Assembly: GCA_013399875.1 (NCBI GenBank)
Contig: VXAZ01000591.1
Coordinates: 186,001 to 250,000, forward strand
DNA: 64,000 bases
Direction: 5' to 3'
Source: Gymnorhina tibicen
Taxonomy: Eukaryota; Chordata; Aves; Passeriformes; Artamidae
Shown: piece after piece, positions 32,533 through 41,905 of the stretch
Position numbering within the stretch: the stretch's first letter is position 1
Layout of the letters: every line of letters begins with the position of its first letter
The notes under the pieces: generated by a model
The model's database searches: none
Seen by the model: the letters and a program-made list of their open reading frames with translations, nothing else
Told to the model about the DNA's origin: nothing
Position numbers and translations under genes: made by a program

Positions 32533-34407
32533 AACCCGTTTAAAAAAATTCCTTTTCAGCCCCAGTGAATAAAAATCCCCATCTCCAGTAGGAGCACACG
32601 GAACGGGAGGAACCTTCCCCAGAACACAACCCCGCAGCCTCGGCTTGTGCTCCCAAACTCTGACTCGTCCCCGCTGCAAAACGACCACAAAGGGAGAGAA
32701 ATTCAGCTTTGGTTTTTTTTTTGTTTTGGAAAGCACTGGAGCATAGTTTGAAATCTTCGTCGGTCAGTATTTTGGGAAGTCTTTCCCAAGTGCGTGTGCA
32801 GAACAAAGGACACGGCTCAGAATCCAAGTGTTGCTTTCAGGGCTGAATTCCTCTTCCAGTTGCTGTGGCTGTGACGGGAGAGTTTGGCACTGGAAACCTC
32901 CGGCACATTTTTGGGGAAAATCCACCCTTTTTGGTGTTTAACCTCCCCAGTTATGACAGGGATGATCCAAGACAATACTGCCTGATCTGAGCTCACCCAG
33001 AAAAATGGGAATAATCCCTTAACCAGAGCAAAGCCTTCATCAGAGAGAGAATTGTAAATTTATCACCTCTCCATGGAGTGAAATTCCTGAATATATTGGG
33101 GTTTTCTCTAACTGAGAGCTTCAACTCCATCTTTTTTCCAGACTGGATATTCCTCCTAATTCTGCAGCGCTGATCCAAAGGCTTGGAAAGCCCCCGGCCA
33201 TCCTTGCCCCACTTTCCTCTCGGAATATTTATTCCAGGGAATATTGTATCAACATATTGATCTCCCTGAATCTTATTAAGAGGTGCAGCAGGTCCAGCCA
33301 CGTCTCAGAAATTCATTTTCACCTTCCCCTTGCTTGATTTTTTTTTTTCAAATTCCTGTTTCTGCATCAGATTAAATCTAAAAATAAACCCTGTGTAAAT
33401 ACCTCCCTGTATCCACATATTTTCCTCGGCGATGTTTGAGCTGAAACAAAGTGAAAGCCTGAGTTAAACGTGATTCCCAAGATAATTCCATCTGGGACAA
33501 GAGGCTGCTGGTGCCTTTCCCCCTGGAGGTGGATTTAGCTGCTGTGAGGGTGAAATCCTCTTTTCTCCACAGCCTGAGGAGAGGTTGCAGCCGTGGAATT
33601 TGGAGCACAGAGCTCTGCTCCGGGGAGGAGATGCCCTAAATCCCAGAGAATTCAGTCCTGTGACAGAAATACGCCCCGGTGCCTCATCGTCCCAAAACCC
33701 CCTCCTCGCTGGGCTCAAGAAATCCATTTAATCTCAAAATGTCCCAACTTTTCAGGGTGTGAGCAGGGAGCAGACGGAACAGATGCCCCGGTTTTGTGGC
33801 TGGTGCCAAAGGTGTTAAAAATCACTCCGTGCTCTGCCATCGGTGCCCAGAGAGCCCCATCCGAGGGCAAGAGGCTCCAGTGTCCCCAGCATTCCGGGGA
33901 CAGGCTGGGATGGGGATGACACTGGTAATTAGGGATGTCCAGGGGGAAATTTCAGCTCCTTTCCCTTTGGAATGCAGATGGGAAGAGCCAAGACTGAGCC
34001 TCCATTGCCGGAAGTTTCTGCAGTCATCGACACCTCCTAAACAGCTCGGGGTGGAATCCTGTCCCAGGGCTGGGAAACTCCCTCTTTTTTTGTTTGCTAT
34101 CCCAAAAATTGATTTCTTCATGTTTTTAACAATTTCTTTCATCAGAACTCAAGCATCTGCTTGGCCCCTTCCTAAGCACTTCACTGGAGTGGCTTTTCCA
34201 GTTAAAAACTCCAGTAACCAGAGCTTGATAGCATTAAGTTGGGACAGGATGATTCCCTGGATTCCATCTCTTCCTGCTGCATCCCTGAGTCCTTCCAGCC
34301 AGGAAGAACAACCCTCATCCACAGCCACAGTCACCAACCCATCGAAGTATCCCCGTGGAATGGGGAAGTCCATTTAAGTCTTGTTTCAGCTGATGGCACT
34401 TCCTAAA
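32533..34407. other. Unique sequence
   Basis: No gene or repeat is recognised. The 193-residue frame at 33796-34377 has no domain and overlaps others. A poly-T run lies near 33340-33349. Confidence 0.55.
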
Positions 34408-34582
34408 GACTGGATATTAGGAACAAAAATTCTTCATGGAGAAGGTTGTCCAGTGGTGGAGTCCCCACTCCTGGAGGGATTTAAAATCCGTGTGGATGTG
34501 GCACTTGGGGACGTGGTTGGACTCAATTAATTTGGAGGTGTTTTCCAAACTTCTTGGTTCTGTAATTCCATGATTCTATTCC
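34408..34582 (+). mobile_element. CR1 LINE 3' fragment (type B)
   Basis: Sense type B CR1: GACTGGATATTAGGAACAAA, GTGGTGGAGTCCCCACTCCT, GTGGATGTGGCACTTGGGGA, GTGTTTTCCAAACTTCTTGG and the terminal octamers TTCTGTAATTCCATGATTCT. About 175 bp, 5' truncated. Confidence 0.93.
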
Positions 34583-34656
34583 TGGATCAAAACCAGATCT
34601 GAGACTACAATTATCCCTTCCAGACAGCACAATCAGGGAAAAAAGGATATAAATAT

Positions 34657-34836
34657 CCTTCCTTCCTTCCTTCCTTCCTTCCTCCCTCCCACCCTCCCTA
34701 CCTCCCTCCCTTCCNNNNNNNNNNNNNNNNNNNNNNNNNNNNNNNNNNNNNNNNNNNNNNNNNNNNNNNNNNNNNNNNNNNNNNNNNNNNNNNNNNNNNN
34801 CCTCTCTCCCTCCCTCCCTCCCTCCCTCCCTTCCCC
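34657..34836. repeat. CCTT/CCCT tetranucleotide array with an 86-N gap
   Basis: CCTT repeats run from 34657 and turn into CCCT and CCCACC variants. Ns fill 34715 to 34800, and CCCT repeats resume to about 34836. The tract is pure pyrimidine on this strand. The gap length and hence the array size are unknown. Confidence 0.95.
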
Positions 34837-35767
34837 AAATCCAGCACAGACATGGAAAACAGAGGTGAAAATGGGAAATCTTCCCAGTGAAGGTGTACAG
34901 AAGAAGGGCACATTTTCCTGGAGATGGACTGATGGGAATTGTGGTGTTTGGTGCTTTAAAAGGATTCATCCTTTTGGCTGGAACAACCCTAAAAGCTCCC
35001 CCACTGCCTGTGGGGTGATCCCTTAAACCGGCTGTGCCCTCAAGGACATCGGGAATTCACGGCCATCGGGAATGATACATCACTACTTTGGTGACATAAA
35101 TCTTGGGAAATGGGCGTCTCATTCCACAGCCAGAACTTCCAGAAAAAAAAAAAATAGGATTCAGGACAGGCAAGCATTAAAAAAATTATCATCAAACCCC
35201 CTGAATGCTGCCCCCCGTCCGTGCCCATCTCCGCGCTTCCCTTCGGGAGGGGCTCGGGATGATAAAAACATGGATTAAAACGTGATAAAATCACGGGATG
35301 ACCTATTCCAAATGACAGGGTGAATGCCCTCCCGATCCATCACCATCCATTTCCCAGCTGCAGAAGGGGTTTGGGCATCCATCACCAGGGAGGCAAAGGC
35401 TGCTCCCCACCTCTGCTGGGCCATCTGGGTCTAATCTCGAGCAAGAGGCCCCAGCCCCTTCCTGCTCCCCATCCCTGCGTCCTTTCCCTGAACAAATGGA
35501 TGTGTGGGGGTTTTAAAGCACTGGAAATTCTGGATTTTCCCTCTGGAGCCTGGTGTGGGTTGTTCCTTTGGCAAGCTGGGAACTGGGTGTGCTTGGACAG
35601 GACTAGGAGAGTGCTGGGCTGGTGGGGAAGTATTAAATGTGGAGCCCAGCAGACCAAGAATTCAGGAATGGAATCCCACGTGGCTAAAAACCTTGGGCAT
35701 TAGCCAGGAAACTTCCTCACATTGCAGAGAAGGATTGGGGTCTCAGCTCCGTTTCCTCCATGCCAGA
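34837..35767. other. Unique sequence
   Basis: No gene or repeat is recognised. The 127-residue frame at 35320-35703 shows no domain. Confidence 0.55.
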
Positions 35768-35990
35768 CTTAAGGGAAAGAGGAACTGGCCTCAAGTTGCA
35801 CCAGGGGAGGTTTAGGTTGGATCCGAGGGAAAATTTCTTCCCCAGAAGTGGTTAAACCCTGGAACAAACTGCCCAGGGCAGGGGTGGAGTCCCCAAGCCC
35901 TGTGGATGTGGCACCAGGGGACGTGGGGCAGTGGTGGCCTTGGCAGTGCTGGGAATGTTTGGACTCGATGCACTTGAAGGGTTTCCATCC
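35768..35990 (+). mobile_element. CR1 LINE 3' fragment (type B)
   Basis: Sense type B CR1 reaching further 5' than the previous copy: AAGAGGAACTGGCCTCAAGT, TGCACCAGGGGAGGTTTAGG, CCCAGAAGTGGTTAAACCCT, GGGGTGGAGTCCCCAAGCCC, GGCAGTGGTGGCCTTGGCAG and GTTTGGACTCGATGCACTTG. The last 3' bases are degraded (GGGTTTCCATCC). Confidence 0.93.
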
Positions 35991-36120
35991 TAAATTTCTC
36001 CTTGACTTCTCAAGGAGGGCTGGAAATCCCCTCCTGCTGGGTCCATGACTGAAGGGTTCCTCTGGTCCTGAGACATTTCCGTGGGGGGTTGGACTAGATG
36101 GTAAAATAGATGGAATCCAA
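35991..36120. other. Spacer with a possible CR1 remnant
   Basis: GGGGGGTTGGACTAGATGG at 36083-36101 resembles the body of a CR1 3' end, but the surrounding bases do not continue the match. Confidence 0.3.
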
Positions 36121-36247
36121 TCATAGGTGGAATCCCAGAATCCCAGAAAGGCTGGGTTGGAAGGGACCTTAAAGCCCATCCCATCCCACCCCTGCCATGG
36201 GCAGGGACACCTTCCACTATCCCAGGCTGCTCCAAGCCCCATCCAAC
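36121..36247 (-). mobile_element. CR1 LINE 3' fragment (type A)
   Basis: Antisense CR1: GGAATCCCAGAATCCCAGAA as an octamer-like tip, GGGTTGGAAGGGACCTTAAA, CTGCCATGGGCAGGGACACC and CAGGCTGCTCCAAGCCCCAT, ending abruptly at CCAAC. Confidence 0.93.
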
Positions 36248-36288
36248 ATTTAAAGGTCCCTTCCCACCATCCCTTCTATGATCCTACA
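36248..36288 (+). mobile_element. CR1 3' tip facing away from its neighbour
   Basis: ATTTAAAGGTCCCTTCCCAC followed by CATCCCTTCTATGATCC is a sense CR1 end. It starts where the preceding antisense copy stops, giving a back-to-back pair with no spacer. Confidence 0.85.
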
Positions 36289-36879
36289 GCGCTCTGGAGA
36301 AGTTTGGACAGTGGAACAACACTGCTGGAGCCCCTCCCTCCTGCAGCAGGGAATGAATTGAGATGAGATTCCCAAAATCCAATTTTACAAGACCGAGCTT
36401 CCCAGCCCACGCCCCACGGATCAGACTCTGCAGCCCCAGCTGGAATAACGAGCGGGGCAGCTGGAGGATGTAATGGGATTGGACACGTCGTTACTTCCAT
36501 GCGTGTCCTCCAGCCAAGCCAGCGGGAAAACGGGATGAGACACCTCCAGCAGCTTTGGGGGGTGCGGGATTCCTGATGGACGAGGGGATTGGCAGAGTTC
36601 ACCCGGCAGAGCCGTCCGCAGCCGCTCGGCAGCATGAGGGATGAGGAGTTCATTGCTGTCCCCTGGATTGTGCACAAGACCATGGAATTCTGGGCTTCCG
36701 CGGATGAAAACGCCAAATGGGATGTGGATCTGTGGCAGGAGGGACACGGAGACAAGAGCTTCCCTCCCGAGATATGTACAAGGGGACACATCAGCAGCGA
36801 ATTATCCGGTGTTTACCCATCGCTCCCGCAGCGGAATGTCTCAGCCAGCAGGAGCTGTTCATTCTTGTTTACTCCGTTT
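36289..36879. other. Unique sequence
   Basis: No gene is recognised. The 171-residue minus frame at 36276-36791 and the 107-residue plus frame at 36589-36912 overlap, and neither has a domain. Confidence 0.5.
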
Positions 36880-37430
36880 TTAATCCTTATTATGGATTTA
36901 GGCCCAAATTAGCGCTGGAGTCTGGGCTGTGTCCAAAGCTGATGGATTTATTTCTACACAAAACCAAAATATTACCGTGTGACAGCGATTCTCGGCCTGA
37001 TGGGCGTGCGGGGCGCCACAAATACCCCAAAACCAGGGAGCTGCGGGAAGACGGGAGGTGAGGTTCGGGGGACGCACCCAAGGCCAGCTCCTTGAAACGA
37101 AACCGAGCTTTTATTGCAGCAAGAGGCAGATTTTGATCGTTATCTGCTTCTCTTGTCACGACGCGCCGCGCTTTAAATGGAAATAGAAAGTGAATGTTTG
37201 CCGGGGACTCCGTGACCCAGCCTTGCTTCCCCTGGCGCTGGCGCTGATTCAGGTGATGCGTGCACAGTTAAACCCACGCACCTCGAGCCCGATGTTCCAG
37301 CAGAAATTTAGGCCGGGACTAAAAGCCGTGACGCTGATTTTTGGAGGGCGATGCCCTTTAATATCGGCTTGCCTGTGCAGAAGCACCCGCTGCTGCTTAA
37401 AGGCTTGATTGCCCGAGGAAATAGCCGGTA
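36880..37430. promoter_or_regulatory. Candidate conserved non-coding block, CpG-rich
   Basis: A repeat-free stretch mixes AT blocks (TTATTATGGATTTAGGCCCA, CTTTAAATGGAAATAGAAAG, TTTAATATCGGC) with dense CpG (CACGACGCGCCGCGC, GCGATTCTCGG). It lies between two CR1-bearing regions and shows none of the GGAATTCC-type words common in the neighbourhood. It is likely under constraint, but this is composition-based inference. Confidence 0.4.
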
Positions 37431-37572
37431 ATTGCTGCTGGAATCAGACAGGGGCGGGATCCAGATGCACACAAAGGTGGCGTTTCCCAGGAGTTTGTGG
37501 GGCCGTTAAAGCCGTGGTGAAACACAGCTAAAAAGAGAATTGTCGTGGATTTTTACACGGAGGGTGCGGAGG
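37431..37572. other. Unique sequence
   Basis: Short spacer before the CR1 remnant. Confidence 0.55.
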
Positions 37573-37632
37573 CTCTGTGGCTGCCCCTGGATCCCTGGAA
37601 GTGTCCAAGGCCAGGCTGGACGGGTCCCTGGC
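37573..37632 (+). mobile_element. CR1 fragment lacking its 3' end
   Basis: CTCTGTGGCTGCCCCTGGAT, CCCTGGAAGTGTCCAAGGCC and AGGCTGGACGGGTCCC is a sense CR1 body. It is cut off before the rest of the 3' region, within a few bases of the outer edge (37636) of the inverted duplicate. Loss of a CR1 3' end is unusual because insertion begins there. It suggests the duplicated unit inserted into, or recombined within, an existing CR1. Confidence 0.85.
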
Positions 37633-37635
37633 AGC

Positions 37636-38160
37636 AGGGTTTGGGTCCCTGGCTCTGGCCCAGAAAACCGGGAAAAAAATCCATAATATTTTAACTTTCT
37701 GCTCTAAAAATGCTCTGCTGGGGTCAGTCCATTCCTTATCTCTGCTTTTTATCTGGCAGCTGCGGGGAGAGCATTTCCTGAAGCCAGCAGGGCACGCAGG
37801 GGAGGTTTAAACAGAGTTCCTGGGCAAAACAGAGAGGTTGTCACGGGTTGGTTGCTTCTAGCAGGAGAAATTTGGGATAAAGAGGATGGAATGTGTGCCT
37901 GGGAATTCTTGGCCAGAGCCTCACGTGCAGAAATCCCACACCGGGGAATGTGGACATCCCAATCCTTGGCGTATCTGTACATCTCTTTACACGAGTGTGG
38001 AAAGTTCCCTAAACTGTCACAAAATTCCCTAAATCACCACAGAAAAAAAATCCCAGAAGGAAAAGGAGACAGTACTGGAAGGGGAGCTGCAAGAAAAACG
38101 GGGACAAACTTTGTGTCAGGGCCTGCTGTGACAGGACAAGGGGAACGTTTTTAAATGAAG
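37636..38160 (-). repeat. Inverted duplicate, copy 2 (99.6% identical to 28031-28558)
   Basis: This is the reverse complement of copy 1, with two mismatches and no gap over about 525 bases. The unit lies about 9 kb away in opposite orientation. Copy 2 contains the same open frame on the minus strand (37749-37982). Its flank on the 37636 side is a CR1 fragment and on the other side the unit continues into CR1. The sequence between the copies contains no similar arms. Confidence 0.93.
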
Positions 38161-38388
38161 GATTTGGGGCTGATTTAGATCAGATGTAAGGAAGGAGATT
38201 TTGCAGCGAGGATGGGGAGGGGCTGGAATGGATTTCCCAGAGCAGCTGTGGCGCCTCTGGATCCCTGGCAGTGTCCAAGACCAGGTGGGACGGGGCTTGG
38301 AGCAACCTGGGATAGTGGAAGATGTCCCTGCCCACCTGGATGAGCTTTAAGGTCCCTCCAACCCAAACAATTCCAGGATTCCATGTTC
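38074..38388 (+). mobile_element. CR1 LINE 3' fragment (type A), part of the inverted duplicated unit
   Basis: Sense CR1 beginning at the same junction as in copy 1 (just after AGTACTGG) and running through GGGACAAACTTTGTGTCAGG, GATGTAAGGAAGGAGATTTT, GGCAGTGTCCAAGACCAGGT, GGAGCAACCTGGGATAGTGG and AAGGTCCCTCCAACCCAAAC to ATTCCAGGATTCCATG. Beyond about 38160 it differs from copy 1 increasingly, including short length differences, in contrast to the near-identical inner part. Confidence 0.92.
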
Positions 38389-40043
38389 TCAGCCATCAGT
38401 GACGACAGCACAAGGAGCCACTTTTCCTCCAGCTCTGCGTCATCCCAAATCCCCAAAGAGAGGTGCCCATCCAGCTCCCTCCAGGGTTCACTGTTTGCTC
38501 TTCCCAGCTGTGCCTGTGGGCAGACACAAATCCCAAAAGCTGCTGGTGGTTAATCGGGAAAAGATCCCTGGCCAGGGAGTGTAAACAGCTCGGGGAGTGT
38601 GGATGTTCGGTGACCACAGGAATGAGAGCCACGCAGGCTGCCCGGGCCAAGAACCTCTCTTTCGATGCGTTCGAACCAAAACAAAATTCCCTGGGCTTGG
38701 AAGGGGAATGGGAGCAACGTGCAGGGTTCCCCGGAGCAGCATTTGGAGTGAAGGAATGCAGGAATGTGGGCTGCGTTCCCTGGGAAAGGCTGCTTTGGTT
38801 CGATGCAACTCCACGATTCCCGTGATGGCAAACGAGGCTCGATTCCCTTTTTCTCACCGCAAAACCTGGGAATGATTTGGCAGGGCGGAATGGCTTCGTA
38901 CGCAAGGCTTTGCTGCGAAGCAGAATTTCCCCAAAACCTTAATTTTTTTAAAAAAAAATTAATCCTGGATATCTTCCTTTCAACTGTGCCGAATTTGTGG
39001 ATTGTTTTGATTCCGGCCCTATAACGACTCGCCGATGTCAAGATCAAAGCGAATTTGGGGCGCTTTGTGTGGGTTTAACATCCCTTTCCTTTTATCTGGG
39101 CTCAGAAGGGAATGAAAGATGAGACCCTGGTGTTATTCCCAAGGGAAAGCGTTCAGGGAAGCAAGAGGCAGAGAAATGAAAGTCCAGCCCTCTGGGCCAT
39201 TTGAAATGGCAGTGAAAGAAAGAGGGAGCCAAGCCTGGGGAGATGTGAGGAGCGAGGGAGGGACAGCAGAGGAGGCATGAAAGGAAAAAACGGAGAGATG
39301 GGAATGGGAATGAGGCAATTAAAGGCAGGTTTGGTCGGGCAGGACCCTCTCCTTCATCCTTGCCTATGGAATACTGGTCTTGGAGGGAATTCCCGTCAGG
39401 GTTTTTCCATCAGCAGCACTCACAGCTCCCTGTCAGGATTTTGCCATGTCCCCAAAGGGTGAGGATCAAGGTCCTGCTCAACTCCAGAGGCACCTGATCC
39501 GTGTGGGATTCCGGGTGTCCGGCTGACAGCTCCTGCTCCACCTACAAAACATGGGATATGAGCCTTTCCCTGTGCCAGCCTTTCCTTTTCCATCAGCAGT
39601 TTCCCAGTGATTCCAGGAAAATCCACCAGTAGCACTGGTGGGGCAATGCACAGGGAGCCAGCAGCTCCCCAGTGCCAAAATTTGGGAATATTATGGCCCC
39701 AGAGTGGTGACTTTGCAACTCTTGCTCCCTTCCCTTTGGGGCTGGAGAGGAGAACTCTGCATCAGCACGACTCCTGAGCCCCGGAGCACTCCCAGCAGGA
39801 ATTTTCCTTATCCCAGGAGGAATTCTGAGCAGTGACTGTCCCAGGAGTGTCCTTGGAGCTCCTCTCTGCAGGGTGAGGCTGCTCAGGGAGGGATCTGTGT
39901 CCCCCGGCTGGCACACTCCTGCTGGGAATACCGGTGTGAAAACGTCCCTGTTTTCCTCCCCCTGAAAAAGAGGGAAAAGAGGGAAAATCTGGAAAATAAA
40001 CCCAAATAAACACAGAGACAATTTGCCTCCAGTGAACTTACAA
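38389..40043. other. Unique sequence
   Basis: No gene or repeat is recognised. Frames of 165-169 residues on the minus strand near 38.4-39.05 kb overlap plus-strand frames and have no domain. Confidence 0.55.
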
Positions 40044-40095
40044 CCACGGAATTAAGGTTGGAAAAGGCCTTGAACACCATCAAGGTGCTCCAGTG
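40044..40095 (-). mobile_element. CR1 3' tip (type B)
   Basis: CCACGGAATTAAGGTTGGAA, AAGGCCTTGAACACCATCAA is a reversed type B CR1 end; the remainder is lost after about 50 bases. Confidence 0.75.
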
Positions 40096-40819
40096 TTGAT
40101 AAACCTTTGTGGGTTAATAAGGGATGGTGCATCTCATCCCAGGGCTGAAATTATCCGGGATAAGAAGGAACAGGAATTTCCCTCCCATGAGGAAGGATGG
40201 TGAACCGTAAGTATTTCCTGCATTTCCCAGTCCTGGCAGGAATGTCATCCCCCCACAGCCAGGCTGTTTGTGGGATTTTCGGCTGCCTTTCTGCTCAGGG
40301 GGCAGAGCTGACAGACAAAACATGGAAAACTGAGCGATCCAGGGGAACTTCTGGAAGATATTTAGGAGCTTTCCCATCAAATGTGGCGAGGTTTTAATCC
40401 CTTCCTTCAGGTTCACACAGTTTTATCTCCATTTTCCATTCTTTAGCAGCTCCTGCTGCGTGTGGGGCTGGTTGTTATTAGAGCACATCGCAGGGCCTGA
40501 GGCACTTCTTTATCCACACAAAATAGGGAAAATCACCTTTCTTTTCCACCAAAAGGAGAGGAGTTGCTGCACACAGTGGGTTGGATAAAACAGAGATTGG
40601 AGAAGCATCTCCTGGCTGGCTGGAGCTCCTTTTAGGGTCCTCCTGTGGGGGGAAAAGTGCTGCTGAGCATTAAAAACCCTGCTGGGAAGCCCATCTCATT
40701 TTCACTCCTCCTTGCAAAGCTCAGTCCCTAAAAATAATCCATCTTGTTTAAGGAATGGTGTGCAAAAAGCCCTGAAATTCCCTTGCCGTTTGAAAACACG
40801 GAGATGAACCACCAGGAAT
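40096..40819. other. Unique sequence
   Basis: No gene or repeat is recognised. Confidence 0.6.
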
Positions 40820-41292
40820 CATGAGCAGACAATACGAATGGTCTGGTTCGAGCCATTTATCAGCCCTTTTTCCCAGCTATTCCCACCGCGTGCTCGCATT
40901 TCCATCAGGGATGACAGCGCCGGCAGAGCGGGAGAGGACGGATCCGCACAAATCTCCCTGCTCCCGTGTCCTTCCCCGCGATGACAGATCCATCGCGAGG
41001 GACGAGTGATCCCGATGTCCCCTTGATTTATGCCCCAGCTGGAAAAATGAAAATCGGGCTCGTAGGAGTTTCTCCTGATAAATCCCAGCCTTATCACCCC
41101 GGCTCCGCCGAGGTCACTCCGTTCCTCCCGGAGATTGGCAAGAGCCAAGGAGATATGGAGTGGGCCAGGATATTTGTGGGAATAAATGGCAGCGTCTTTG
41201 TGAGGATTAAAGGGAAAAACTTCGGGGATGATAAAAAAGACAAGCTTTGGAATCCTTTTAGCAAGAAATTAATGGAGATAAAGTCAGCCTGA
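40820..41292. promoter_or_regulatory. Candidate conserved block with a 108-codon open frame
   Basis: The stretch is repeat-free and CpG-containing, followed by a purine-rich AT part. A plus-strand frame from 40966 to 41292 reads 108 codons rich in Lys, Gly, Asp and Ile, ending at a stop. I recognise no family and see no clear acceptor or donor site. A conserved non-coding element is at least as likely as an exon. Confidence 0.25.
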
Positions 41293-41706
41293 TGCAGGGA
41301 CAGAGGGGAGGGAGGGAGGGGGGAATGCTCCGGTGTTTCCCTTGGCAAACCAACGGTGCTGGAATACCGAGGACAGCGTTTGGGAACAACACAAGTCAGC
41401 CAATACAATGCTCTGGTTTCCAGGGAAACCCAACCTTGGCCTTTGGTCCCGTATTTCAGCAGGTTTCATTATCCTCCCTGGATTTAGGATAATGAATTGA
41501 CTGTTGATGGATGCTGCTGCCTCGGAGCCGCCTCCCTCACCGAGGTTTCCGCTGCTTCCTGGGATGTTGGGATCACTGGAGGAGGACTGGGAGCACCAAA
41601 GGCAGGGGTGTCCCTTTGGAGGGGTTTCTTCTGCATCCGGATTGTGGGATTTTGGGGGGGCCTGCAAGAATCGGTTGGGTTTTTTATTTCATTCTGTGCA
41701 TAAATA
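41293..41706. other. Unique sequence
   Basis: No gene is recognised. A short GGGA-repeat (41303-41321) is present. Confidence 0.6.
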
Positions 41707-41905
41707 AGAGGGGCTGGGAGAGATGGGAATGTTCACCCGGAGAAGGGAAGGATCCAGAGAGATCTTTCCAGAGCCTAAAGGGGTTCCAGGAGAGCTGGAG
41801 AGGGACTTGGGACAAGGGATGGAGTGAAAGGACACAGGGAATGGCTTCAAACAGAGAGAGGAGGCTTAGATGGGATTTTGGGAAGGAATTCCTGGCTATG
41901 GGGGT
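41707..41905 (+). mobile_element. CR1 internal fragment (ORF2 end and 3' region)
   Basis: GAGGGGCTGGGAGAGATGGG, AATGTTCACCCGGAGAAGGG and AAGGATCCAGAGAGATC match the CR1 region where ORF2 ends (the family reads ...ELGLFSLEKRRLRGDL). CTAAAGGGGTTCCAGGAGAG, GGAATGGCTTCAAACAGAGA and TTTTGGGAAGGAATTCCTGG follow. The usual 3' end is absent, so this copy is truncated on both sides. Confidence 0.88.

Noticed and set aside
28031..38160. The inverted pair as ends of a DNA transposon or provirus
   Set aside because: Arms of about 528 bp in inverted orientation could suggest a foldback element, but each arm ends in a CR1 3' region and no transposase, gag or pol is seen between them. LTRs would be in direct orientation.
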